Of a DNA stretch of 64,000 nucleotides, positions 21,551-31,942 are shown piece by piece. Location: assembly GCA_036426205.1 (NCBI GenBank), contig CM071573.1, forward strand, positions 39,217,455 through 39,281,454, in the 5' to 3' direction. The notes below the pieces were generated by a model. The model saw only the letters and a list, made by a program, of their open reading frames with translations. It was not told the DNA's origin and made no database searches. Origin of the DNA: Ascaphus truei. Taxonomy: Eukaryota; Chordata; Amphibia; Anura; Ascaphidae. A program made the translations under genes and the position numbers. Within the stretch, counting starts at the first letter, position 1. Every line of letters begins with the position of its first letter.

Positions 21551-21974
21551 AAAATGGGACTTGACGTTCAGGAGAAGTAAGGAGTTCTTGTTGACTTGCA
21601 CTGGGGTGAGGGAATATTTCTCAGGGATATTTCCTTGTATTTGTTCCATCCAGGGCATAAATATGGACGAGACTAGAGGAGGCGTCAGAGCGGGAAGCGT
21701 TTATTTTCTCTTCTCCCATAGAAACTGTCAAGAGAATGAGATGGAATCCTGTGCAAGCCAGAGTGACCGCTTATAGGGAAACGCGCAGCGGGATAATGGG
21801 GATTAATGTAAACAGAATGTCTGTCAGTAGGAACAGGAACTGGGCATATTTTAAACCTTCAAGTACTCAATGCTGACAGAACTGAAATATGAATTTAGAA
21901 AGGTTAACCTGCCAGAGGGGCTGGTAACACATTGCAGTTTGTGGTTGGCCTTTCTGGCAGTAAATGGGTTAACC

Positions 21975-22184
21975 CAGGGGTTCTCAACTCCAGCCCTCAA
22001 GACCCCCCAACAGGTCAGGTTTTCAGGATATCCCTGCTTAAGCACATCAGTGGCGCAATCAGTGTCTCAAGACTATCTAAGGGTCTATGACTGAGCCACT
22101 GATTGAGCCATCTGTGCTGAAGCAGGGATATTCTGAAAACCTGACCTGTTAGGGGATCTTGAGGGCTGGAGTTGGCCACCCCTG
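21975..22184. mobile_element. hAT MITE, family A
   Basis: CAGGGGTTCTCAACTCCAG to GGAGTTGGCCACCCCTG. The usual GGGCCACCAACAGG is replaced by GACCCCCCAACAGG, a subfamily shared with the 24.0- and 48.0-kb copies. Confidence 0.8.
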
Positions 22185-22346
22185 GTCTATATATGGAAGT
22201 GCTGTGTGCTGGGGGATAATGTGAAAGTCGGGGTTGCAGACCTGCCCAAGACATGCAAATGAGCATACAGTAATATTTCCATTTGCTATATGCTTTACTG
22301 TGGAGGGTTTTAGTCACTTTTTTTTACCCACTATAACTTAACGAGG

Positions 22347-22379
<33 letters not shown>

Positions 22380-22382
<3 letters not shown>

Positions 22383-22800
22383 AAAAGTAACGGCGCCGGC
22401 TCCATAGTGTAAATAGTTAAAGTTTTATTAATCACAAGCTAAAATCAGATCACTCACAGCATTGAGGTAGGACATGCGCATCGAACAAGAACACCCGTCA
22501 TCCGTGGTATATCTGTAGGTCAGGAACTGAAGTCTCGTGGCTGCATGCATGTGAGTGTCTTCCTATAGCCGAGTACCTCCGTGATGTGCGTCCACTCAAC
22601 GGCCCCCTGGCTGAACGGCACACGATTACTTGTCTCCACAGAAAAACAGTTCCCCTCCGATTCAACAGAAGCTCAGTGAGCTGGATGCTTAGTGTTGCCA
22701 ATAGCGCTCTTACGCGTTTCGTCGCAAACAGGTCGGCGACTTCATCAGAGGAAAAAAAGGGATGGGTGCATACTCTCCCCGTATATAGTCCAAAAATCTA
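22380..22800 (-). mobile_element. Short retroelement with hammerhead-like core
   Basis: On the minus strand it runs from near 22,800 through a hammerhead-like motif to AATAAAACTTTAAC near 22,420 and CGGCGCCGTTACTTTTTG at 22,383, where it meets a (TG)n tail. The AATAAA-containing, T-rich 3' end resembles the 28.7-, 33- and 59-kb elements. Confidence 0.45.
22705..22752 (-). ncRNA. Hammerhead-ribozyme-like motif
   Basis: Minus strand: CCT, CTGATGA, A, GTCGC...GCGAC, GAA, ACGCGT, A, AG. The CUGAUGA and GAA boxes are intact and stem II has five pairs with different bases from the 16.7-kb copy, so pairing is kept while sequence differs. Stem I is only two pairs as I read it. The extra A after CUGAUGA is present again. 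Confidence 0.5.
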
Positions 22801-23511
22801 TTAATTAATTAGAAAGATCTTGACCCCACCAAAGTTGGGTGGAGTGAAATTATTACAATTAGCTGCAATACAAGAAATACTCACATACAGGGGATAACAT
22901 CAAACAGCTGGCATAACGTGAAACAAACAATATAGGGAATTAATTACTTATCAAATACAAAACTATGCAAATTAAAGACATCTTACTCCAATTTTAGAAG
23001 AGAAAAAATTAATATACACTGAATTGCAGATAGAACAATGATACAATATATATGTTATTTACATAAATAGTATGTATGAATACATATATGTAAAATGTTT
23101 AAAATGTATAAATACTTAATCATAGATACACTTATAAAAAATGTATATATAGGGAAAAAATTGCATAAATATGATAATTACAAAAATAAGTGTTAATAAA
23201 TGCTAAAGTGATAATTAATATTTGTGAAATATTAATTATAGTGAAAAGTTAAATCTTAAATAAATAGTGCTATGAATATTAAAAAAACATGAATAATGAA
23301 TATTTCAATAAGTGAGCTACTACATGTAATAATTGTGTTATGTAAAATGTGTGGTGTAAACTGATTAAATGTGATTTATTATATTCAACGTGAAAGTGAA
23401 AAATAAAAAATAACATTTTTGTTAATATGAACAATAATTACATATAATCAACACTAATCATAATAAAAACTCCTTAAAATCTTAACTTAATAAAATATTT
23501 GTTATGCTATT

Positions 23512-23542
<31 letters not shown>

Positions 23543-23992
23543 GTTATGGTGGGTAAAAAAAGTGACTAAAACCCTCCACAGTAAAGCATAAAGCAACTGT
23601 AAATATTCCTGTATATTCATTTGCATGTCTTAGACAGGTCTGCAACCCTGTCTTTCACCATTACCACCCAGCAAACAGCACTTCCACTGCAGCAAGGGAT
23701 TCTGGGAAATGTTTTAAATATATATTGCCATGCTCAGTAGCACTCCTCTGTGACACTCATATGCTTATATATATGTTGTGGTTATTTTGGGGGTTTAATA
23801 TGAGCTTGTAGGTGTCCTGTATGTTTTAGGATAATTACACAACCGAAAATTTCATGTAAAAAAAAAAGGATTACACGGGCTCGCGCTGGCAAATGCTGAC
23901 ACCATTTTTTTCTTTCAGTTTTTGCCGGGTTGTCGGATTTTGCAAAGAATGTTCTTCAAACAGCAATGCATTTCAGCAGAAATAGTCTAAAA

Positions 23993-24313
23993 CAGGGTTT
24001 CTCAACTCCAGTCCTGAAAACCCCCCAACAGGTCAGGTTTTAAGAATATCCCTGCTTCAGCACAGGTGACTCGATCAGTGGCTCAAAGACTTTGCCACTG
24101 ATTGCGCCACCTGTGCTGAAGCAGGGTTTATGACTGAGCTACTGATTGCACCACTTGTGCTTAAGCCGGGTCTACGACTAAGCCACTGATTGAGCCACCT
24201 GTGATGAAGCAGGCTCTTCGACTGAGCCACCGATTGAACCACGTGCTGAAGCAGGGATATCCTGAAAACCTGACCTGCTGGGGGGTCTTGAGGACTGGAG
24301 TTGTGAACCCCTG
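23993..24313. mobile_element. hAT MITE, family A, internally expanded
   Basis: Termini CAGGGTTTCTCAACTCCAG and GTGAACCCCTG frame a centre in which the right-arm unit (GACTGAGCCACTGATTG...GTGCTGAAGCAGGG) occurs four times instead of once, making this copy about 320 bp rather than about 190. Confidence 0.85.
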
Positions 24314-24319
24314 GCCGTA

Positions 24320-25860
24320 AAAAGAAGAGATTTCAGGGCCCACAAAATCCATTATCCAAGCTGCAGATGTAACGAGACTTCCTGTCTCCAGAGCCGCAAA
24401 TCAAAAAGCTTCCTGCCGCGGCTCCGGAAACCGCGCCGCCGTGGTCGCCTTGCGGGGAGGAGTCCAGGCTTCCGTGTCAGACCGACGGCAGCGATAATCC
24501 TCCGATGACAAAAACACCAAGTCTTCCTACAGCTGTAAGGTGTTGGCATTTACCAATTCGTGTTTTAGCCTCTTTTGTTTCAAAATAAAAGCTTACCTTT
24601 TGAGTGACCGGAACATTGTTGGGGTAAAACAATATGGCCCCCTGCTACTTCCAGGTTGCCTCTTACAATGCATTGTAAGACCTGTTCACTTTCAATGCTT
24701 CAATGGTAATAAAACAAAAAAAAACAATTATCAATATTTTTCAGAAATGTACACACAGCCACCACAACATTTTGTCTCTGGCCACATTTAAATGTAGTTG
24801 AAGGCGTCGGCGGCCATGTTTTTCTATCCCTTTTTGCCGTCCACTTCTGGGACTCAATACCAAAAAGTAAGGCTCATTTGTGATAAACAACAATAGGCAA
24901 AAAATATTTGCAACTGGATCTGTCCTGGAAAAAAAAAACTGAATCAAACGCAACGCCCCACTCTGTCCCAAACCATCAAAAACAATTATGTGCCATCTAA
25001 AATAAATAAACAGACGCCTGCTGCCATGTCAACATATTTTCCACGATGCTTCTTATTAATTTAAAAAAAACACTTTAAAAATCTGGCCGAAAAATAATAA
25101 ATACTCGCCCAGGTGCTTAGCTTACTGCTGCAGGCCCCAATTAAGTGTCATTTGCATCCTATTAACCACTCAGCTCGAGGTCACTCTCTGCCTATCAGGC
25201 CTAGCCACTTTCCCTGCAGGTAATTAGCGGTGAAATAAGGAGTTAATGAAGATCCTCTGATAGTGCGCGACGCAATGTTTTTTCAGATGACTTGGATGTG
25301 GCAGGGAGCACCCGCACACTCGACGGAAAGAGAAAAGGGAGTTGGAAGAGCCTTTTAAAGAGGGCATCCCCCGGGGACCTCCTGCGTGGTGGCTAAAGAT
25401 TAGAGGGATTTAATTGCTTCAAGATTGCCGGCAGATTAAATGAGGGGGTTTGCTCTATCCGTGCAGATGTATGTCAGTTGAGAGGGAGATATTGGCGGAG
25501 GCAGGGGTGCAGTTAGGGGGTGGGAGAGCTGCAGAGGCTTTAATCTCCCAGAAAAGTATAAGAAACCATTAAAATATATAATTTGCTTATTTGCATGCCT
25601 GTACGTTTTATATTTGCAGTCGTTCAATCTATTATACGCTTAGACTGTAAAATTCCCTGCCTGTAGCACTTTGTCTTCTACTAGTATTGTAATGGCCTGT
25701 CCTTTATATCCAGTTCTATCCTACAGTGTATATAAAGTGTTGAGTACTGTACAGTATATAACCTATGCTATATAACCACCATGGTCATGTTATAGTACCC
25801 CCATTTTTTTTATTTGCAAATTTAAAGCAGAAATCAGTGCTTCTCCTCTGTTTTTCTTTA
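24320..25860. other. Mostly single-copy DNA with GC-rich patch and possible conserved stretch
   Basis: 24,360-24,500 is CpG-rich. 25,110-25,430 contains CCAATTAAGTGTCATTTGCAT, GGTAATTAGCGGTG and GGAGTTAATGAAG, resembling vertebrate conserved non-coding DNA in composition. No exon signature was seen. Confidence 0.3.
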
Positions 25861-25869
25861 AACATATTT

Positions 25870-26135
25870 TTTATTTTGTTACATTATTTGAAATGGGGAC
25901 TACCTGGTTCCTGAGATTTAATTGTGAAATTCCCTTTACAAGAATGCTTGCCCGGGAGAAACAATATGGCCACTGGGGTGAGCCTCACTCTGGCGGGCCA
26001 ATAGAAAGCCGTGACAGCATTGTACGGTGACGTTGCATTTGCAGCTACTTCTCAGCCATCTTAGTTTTTTCAGTACTGGCAAAAGTAAAAATGAAATATC
26101 TCGTGAATCTGGGGGTCCCCGGAGCTCTAACTGCA
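25870..26135. repeat. Member of the AAGCCGTGAC repeat family
   Basis: Contains GGCGGGCCAATAGAAAGCCGTGAC and GGGGTCCCCGGAGCTC, both also found in the palindromic repeat at 35.73-36.06 kb. It is diverged and its ends are unclear. Confidence 0.45.
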
Positions 26136-26354
26136 ACAGTTACGCGCAAGAATGCCCCTTTTCTTCAAATAGGGTTTGGGGAGGGGATTGATGCCTCAAA
26201 TGTCCACTACTTTTTGTTGTTGTTGTGGGTATACAAACAAAAAAAAATCTGACACTGGAACACATTCCCCAGCAGCTGCTCTGAGAGACGTCTATAATCG
26301 TTGCTTTGTGGCACATGAGAATTTGAAATACTTGCTACAATACATTTGCTGCAT

Positions 26355-28076
26355 CAGGAGTGGCCAACTCCAGTGCTCAAGGGCCACCAACGGGTCAGGT
26401 TTTCAGGATATCCCTGTTTCAGCACCGGTGGCTCAATCAGTGGCTCAGTCGTTGACAAATCCTAATCTGTTGTTGGCTCTTGAGGACTGGAGTTGGCCGC
26501 TGTCACGGGAGACCAGGTTTATTGTACACCTTTACCAGGATCATTCACTGAGCAAAACAAGATGATAAAATAAATTGTAGTTTATTCACAGAAATAGGCA
26601 TACACACAGTGGAACACAAAATACAGACGAAGAGCACACTTACTGGGGGTCGAAAATTAGACTGTTCTAGGTGCAGGGAACCCTAAATAAGAGTTATCCC
26701 CTGACTGGGACTCAGCCCGAAATCCTCTGGTTCCCAAATTGGCGTGAAGTTCCACACGCCACCACTCCCTCTCTTCTGAGAACTTGGACTCTTTGGACCA
26801 GGGGTTAGTACCAAACTTCCTGGAACTAAAATTGGCTTGCAATCCCAGTCGTGACCACTACGTTCGTTTATTAGAACTTGGCCACCAAAAGTGGGCAGAC
26901 TTTTCTGAAGCCTGTGCTCTGCTATTCGCGCAATAGCACTTTTGAAAAGCCTGCCCGCACTTCTGGTGCTGGAAATCTCAAACCTGATTGGCTTAGGGGT
27001 TTCTTATAGTATTTTGGAGTTCATTCACAAAATACTACAGCCAATCAGTGCGTGGTAACTTTCCCAGTAGCCAATCAGAGCGAAGCCGGTTTGGAAAGCT
27101 GGGTCTGTGGGAAATCTGAAATTGCCAAGGGACATCCACAAGTTTGCCACCTCTGTCCCCGAATATCTCATGCCACCTGCTGGGTCAGTCTCCTCCAGGT
27201 TTAGTAGGACAAATGGCAGCCCGGACGACTGCCATTGATCCCCGGACGTGGGTACTTGAGCCCTTCCCTTCTACCCAAATGTCTTTCACACCTCTGGCAT
27301 CCTCTGGCTACTTTGAACTCCAATGTCCACTAGACTTACTGGCACCAACTTGGTAGCCCTGACCATCTAAGTGGGCATCGGTTCCGAAAGTCCCAGATCA
27401 TATACAGTGCACTACAGTGCATTACAATATTAAACACAGTGTTAATAAAATATACTTTTAATACATCCTAAGTCTCTAGAAACTGCACTTTTAATTCTAT
27501 CAGCCCTTATTCCACACACACTGTCTAAGGAACTTGGACTGGACTCTAAGAGTCCCCTCACAACCTTATATTTATGGTTGGAGTGCCCACGAACCCAATA
27601 AAGGTTCTGGGCATTAACTGGATATCCTCCTTAACATAGGGACCCCTCATAGTTACAGGGGCACTTTACATCCCTTTGCTCCATTTACCTTTCTGGGCTA
27701 TGCTGAGCAGGGAACCTTAGCGGTGAGTTTTCAAGGGGAGATATTGCCGGGCCAATGTGCCTGCATGTATCCGAGATCCAGGCATTTTTAGGGGAACCGA
27801 CAACTCCGGACACCAACTACCTAGGCACATTTTGACAACAATTGCTCCGCAAAACCCCCCTTGAAACTCATGCCCTCGCAAACCCTGCTCGCTGGCATCT
27901 CTGGAAAGGCAAAAACACATACAATCTTTATTGTCGCAAATTACAAGTTATGCATGTACAGTTGCTGGGCTCAAGAGCTGACATTCTTGAACCCTTATAC
28001 TCGGATGAGAGGTAACCAAAACAGGGCTTGACCTTAATTTAGAGCTTGGTTACCCCCACCGTCACAGTCGCCCCTG
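26355..28076. mobile_element. hAT MITE, family A, split by an LTR
   Basis: The left part (26,355-26,500) is almost the whole MITE, ending GGAGTTGGCCGC. The last few bases, CCCCTG, lie at 28,071-28,076 beyond the LTR. The MITE was therefore present before the LTR inserted. Confidence 0.8.
26501..28066 (-). mobile_element. Solo LTR of a retrotransposon, minus orientation
   Basis: On the minus strand it begins TGTGACGGTGGGGGTAACC and ends CCTGGTCTCCCGTGACA, about 1,566 bp. GTGAATAAACTACAA (near 26,566) and GTACAATAAACCTGG (near 26,517) provide poly-A signals close to the 3' end. The 5-bp flanks GCCGC and GTCGC differ at one base, as expected for an integrase-made duplication. There is no internal coding region, so it is a solo LTR left by recombination. 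A related fragment ends at 9,080. Large LTRs of this kind suggest a Ty3/gypsy element, but the class is inference. Confidence 0.75.
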
Positions 28077-28079
28077 TGC

Positions 28080-28685
28080 TACATAATGACATCTGGATCC
28101 TACTTGATAATGGATGTTATTGTATAGAGGAAGAGTGAAGATCATTCAGCACAGTGTACAGAAACGTGTCTGGCCCCGTTATGCGTGGCCAGCTAAGTAC
28201 AAAATGATGTCACCCCTACTTTGGTATTCACAGGTGCAAAGTTCTCTCTTTCTCCAGAATCAACATTGAAGTTCTGCCTGAGAATGGTAAAGAAGGGAGT
28301 ATGACCCCATGAAGATACCGATGCTACAAAAACCTTCTGTATGGAATATGCAGTCCTAAAGTTCCTGTGTACAATAAACGGAGGTGACCACCACCGTCAG
28401 CAGTAAATGAAATAAATAAATCAGAGTATAACACAAACGCACGTGTAAAGGACTAACCGGGGTGGGGGCTGTAAAGCGGTAACTGTTAGAAGTACAAGGC
28501 TACACATAAGAATACATGCTGCCCAGTAAGTCAAGAAAAAACAGAAACTGCTACCCTTACCAGACCCCGTGTCACACGGCGTGTTGCCCGACTCAGCTGG
28601 CTGGAATCCGTGAGTGCACCGAGAGTGCTGGTATGGGGCTGTCTTCCCTGCTGTGGCGCGGTCTGCGTGCTCCTGCCGATTGGGT
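28080..28685. other. Single-copy or unrecognised repeat DNA
   Basis: 28,480-28,690 precedes the hairpin and may belong to the same insertion. No further evidence. Confidence 0.3.
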
Positions 28686-28688
28686 AAA

Positions 28689-28988
28689 TGGTAGTAACAG
28701 AAGAGAAATCCCGGCGATCACTGCAAAGGCTCCATGAAGCTCAACCAAGCGTTAAAATTGAAAAAACTTTATTAATACAATATAGTGAACATAGAAAAAA
28801 CCTCTAAACATGTTTCGTCCCGCGAAGGGACTTTATTGATAAAGTCCCTTCGCGGGACGGAACGCGTTTTAGAGGATTTTTTTATGTTCACTATTTTGTA
28901 TTAATAAAGTTTTTTCAATTTTAACGCTTGGTTGAGCTTCATGGAGCCTTTGCAGTGACCGCCGGGATCTCTCTTCTGTTACTGCCTG
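28689..28988. repeat. 300-bp almost loop-free palindrome with hammerhead-like remnants
   Basis: The two 150-base arms mirror each other with few mismatches around a centre at about 28,838 (GGACTTTATTGATAAAGTCC). Each arm contains TTGATAA or a variant, a GTCCC/GGGAC stem, and GGAACGCGT or GAAACATGT, which are decayed hammerhead-like boxes, followed by AATAAAGTTTTTTCAATTTTAACG. As RNA it would fold into one long hairpin. Confidence 0.8.
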
Positions 28989-29019
28989 AGAATGAACCTA
29001 GCAGCAAGCGGTGTTCCTA

Positions 29020-29335
29020 GGCTGCGTCCATAGTAGCAGCGACTGCGCGCGCGACATCGGAAGCATCAAAATGGCGGAAGGCATTGTGCACGGCCATAGA
29101 GCGTGTGTGCACGAGCGCGGCCGATACTTTGCGCAACACAATTTTTTAATCTTACCGTGCAACGGCCAGGTCGCATGCGCGGTTCAGCCAATGAGGGCAA
29201 ACCGCTCACGGGGCGTCACGGGCACGCCCTCACCATGCCCCCCAATCCTACAGGCCCCGGATCTCTTCTACTACAGGCACTCGTGACATCATGTGCTCCT
29301 TCGCGCATGGGTGCGCCTGTACTATATCCGAGGCC
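29020..29335. mobile_element. Harbinger-type MITE, family H
   Basis: GGCTGCGTCCATAGTAGCAGCG at the left mirrors ACTATATCCGAGGCC at the right; flanks are CTA and TTA. The CpG-rich interior shares CGGTTCAGCCAATGAGGGC with the 16.1-kb copy. Confidence 0.65.
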
Positions 29336-29339
29336 TTAG

Positions 29340-30322
29340 AATCCGACATACTACATCTCGGCTTCACAGCCGACAAATGGGATGAAAAAGGGAGACGGAA
29401 ACAATCAGGAAGCTTGTATGGTCAGAAAAAAAGGGCCCAGGAGGTGTACCCTTAATCTGGCTGCCAGAGGATTTTTTGCATTGACTGTAAATCGAATGGA
29501 AGGAGCGGAGGTAATTTATTCGGGATCTTTGAGTGGATAATGACCAATTATTTGTTTATAACACTGGTTAAATTTTCATTAGGCAGATTAATGGAATATC
29601 AGGTTCTGTCAACATCGAGCCGAGTTATGTCCTATAAGAGATAAACGGGCAAACAGCCCCAGCATCTCACACAGTAAATGAGATTTTTTTTTTTTTATAT
29701 TCCCCTGTTATACATACACATATGTATTTTCGCCTTGATTTCTTCAAATGAGAATGCAAAACCTGTTGTAGACGCTGCTTCTTAAAGTGCTGGATCTGTT
29801 CCTGCTTCAACTGAAAGGCAAACCTTAGTAATACATTAGTCAGGATAAAGCAGAATCATGCTGTCTGACTCGTGCTGCATGAAAGGCAGAGATAATGGGG
29901 AATTTGAAGCTCCTCTCAGGCCCCTGTTATTTGCTCACCCTTAGCTGCATCTTGCTGTGAGGTGAAAACATATTATTGTACAAATATATTTTTACGGCTT
30001 GATTTGACTGTGAAATCTGCTCGGCCTTGAAGCTGGTAAATAATGGTTCTTGCCACTCTCTCTTTACACCCTGCCAGGGGGAAAAGAACACTTACATTTC
30101 AGAAGAGACTGCTCAGCTCTTCCTGTAACTCGATGGGGGGAACCCCATCACGCCCCCACCCCCCCAAAAAATGCTTTTACTTACCATTTTTCAGTAGGAT
30201 CCCATCCTTTACTATTTTCCAATGGGATACTCTAAAAGTGCATTACAACGCAATCTTGATTTCTGGAGCAAGCTTGACTTTGTTAAACATAAGCTCATAA
30301 TAAAGGCAGTATCTACTGTACT
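29340..30322. other. Repeat-free DNA, possible conserved non-coding stretch
   Basis: 29,440-29,660 (for example AGGTAATTTATTCGGG, GACCAATTATTTG, GGCAGATTAATGGAATATC) looks like vertebrate conserved non-coding DNA by composition. It is only a candidate for alignment. Confidence 0.3.
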
Positions 30323-30323
30323 G

Positions 30324-31907
30324 TATACAATGGCGAGACAAAGTTTTTGGACCCCAATGATAATAATGGAAATTCCATAGTTTTCCCATGATAACCTTCT
30401 TGAATCAAAACCAGTCTTTTCTTAAATATCTAAACGGGTTTCTATGGTATTAACCAATTCTGTGTCTTTTAAAACAAAATGATGTAATAATTAGACAAAC
30501 AATGAGTAATTAAGAGTCAGTGTGTGTGCAAAAGTAAAGTGAAACCCTGGCTAAATTAAAGGGGATAATTAGAATCAGGTGTTTAAATAATTAGGTAGAT
30601 CTTCAGGGGCGAGTTTGGGAGGCCTCATCCTACAGTATATAAAGATCAGTAACGTTGTGAGTTTGGTCTTCACCGTACAGGTGTGTGGAAACATGTCATG
30701 CCACGATCAAAAGAAATCTCTGAGGACTTCAGAAAACCAGTTATTGATGCTCATCAGTCTGGAAAGGTTACAAAACCATTTCTAAGGATTTGGGGTTCCA
30801 CCGATCCACTGTCAGACAGTGTACAAATGGAGAAAGTTCAAGACCACAGTCACTCAACCCAGGAGTTGTCATCCTACCAAAATCTCTCTAATAACAAATT
30901 AGCAAATCCTGCAGGAAGTCACAAATAACCCCAGAATAACATCCAAGGATCACTCTTGCCATTGGTTAATGTGAGTGGACATGACTCAACTATCAGAAAA
31001 AGACTGAACAAGAATACTGTACTGTAGCCAGGAGGAAGCCACTGCTCTCTAAAAAAGAACATTGCTGCCCATCTGAAGTTCGCCAAAGAGCACATAGATG
31101 ATCCACAAGACTTGTGGAACAATGTTCCCTGGACAGAAGGTAGAACTTTTTGGCCTCAATGATAAATGTTATATTTGGCAAAAATCAAACACTGAGGTAG
31201 AGCAGAAGAACCTCATCCCAACCATCAAGCATGGTGGTGGGAATAGGATGGTTTGGGGCTGCTTTGCAGCCTCAGGACGGCTTGCCATCATTGGCACAAC
31301 CATGAATTCTGTATTGTATCAGATGATTCCAGAAGAAAATGTCAGGCCATTTGTCTGTGAGCTGAAGCTGAACCGAAAGTTTGCCAGGCAGCAAGACAAT
31401 GTTCCTAAACATACAAGTGGATCTACAAACGAATGGCTGCAGAAGAAGAAATTTCACGCTTTAGAATGGCCTAGTCAAAGTCCGGACCTAAACCCCATCT
31501 TAATGTTGTGGCAGGACCAGAAGTGAGCTGTCCATGCAAGGAAGCCCTCAAATGTCACTGAGTTGAAGCAGTTCTGTAAGGCGGAATGGGCCAAAATTCC
31601 TCAAACCCGATGTGAGAGACTGACCAGCCGTTATTGGAATCGCTTACTTTAAGTCATTGCTGCTCAAGGGGGCGCCACCAGGTCCTGAATCTAAAGCCTG
31701 ACATACTTTTTCACACATGGATATTGAATGTTTAATCATTTGTGGATAAATACATGTTAAAAAGTATTATGTTTTTGTGTAATTTGTTTAATCAGGTTAT
31801 CTTTATCTATTATTAGGACTTAGATTAAGATCTAATAACATTTTAGGTTTGAAATATGTGAAATGTGAAAATACTAAGGGGTTCACAAACTTTTTCTAGC
31901 CACTATA
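30324..31907 (+). mobile_element. Tc1-like DNA transposon, inactive
   Basis: A left end near TATACAATGGCGAGACAAAG and GTTTTTGGACCCC is mirrored at the right by GGGGTTCACAAACTTTTTCTAGCC and CACTATA, giving terminal inverted repeats next to TA dinucleotides, the Tc1/mariner target. The length of about 1.58 kb matches an autonomous Tc1 element with one transposase gene. The repeats have diverged by several substitutions. Confidence 0.9.
30698..31652 (+). pseudogene. Tc1-like transposase pseudogene
   Basis: The family enzyme cuts and pastes the element between terminal repeats. The start is recognisable as MPRSKEISEDFRKPVIDAHQ at 30,698 (N-terminal helix-turn-helix DNA-binding part). Frameshifts follow, and the catalytic domain resumes at about 31,115-31,526 with HGGGNRMVWGCFAASG, QQDNVPKHTS and WPSQSPDLNPI. 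The first catalytic Asp region is changed and frameshifted (TEG where DE is usual near 31,133). The second Asp is kept in DNVPKH. The third acidic residue, normally Glu after DLNPI, is Leu. Loss of two acidic positions plus frameshifts rule out activity. Confidence 0.9.
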
Positions 31908-31942
31908 TTATTCTGTGATATTTGTTATTTGCTTTAAGACTT

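Larger units (their letters stand above)
22193..23692. repeat. 1.5-kb unit with about 150-bp terminal inverted repeats
   Basis: 22,193-22,341 is the reverse complement of about 23,540-23,692 (shared blocks GTTTTAGTCACTTTTTTT, GACATGCAAATGA and GGGTTGCAGACCTG). Each arm is capped internally by a microsatellite, (AC)n at 22,350-22,380 and (AT)n at 23,513-23,541. The spacer contains the minus-strand hammerhead-like retroelement plus about 700 bp of A/T-rich DNA. It could be a non-autonomous DNA transposon with long inverted repeats, or two copies of one repeat in opposite orientation. Confidence 0.6.
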
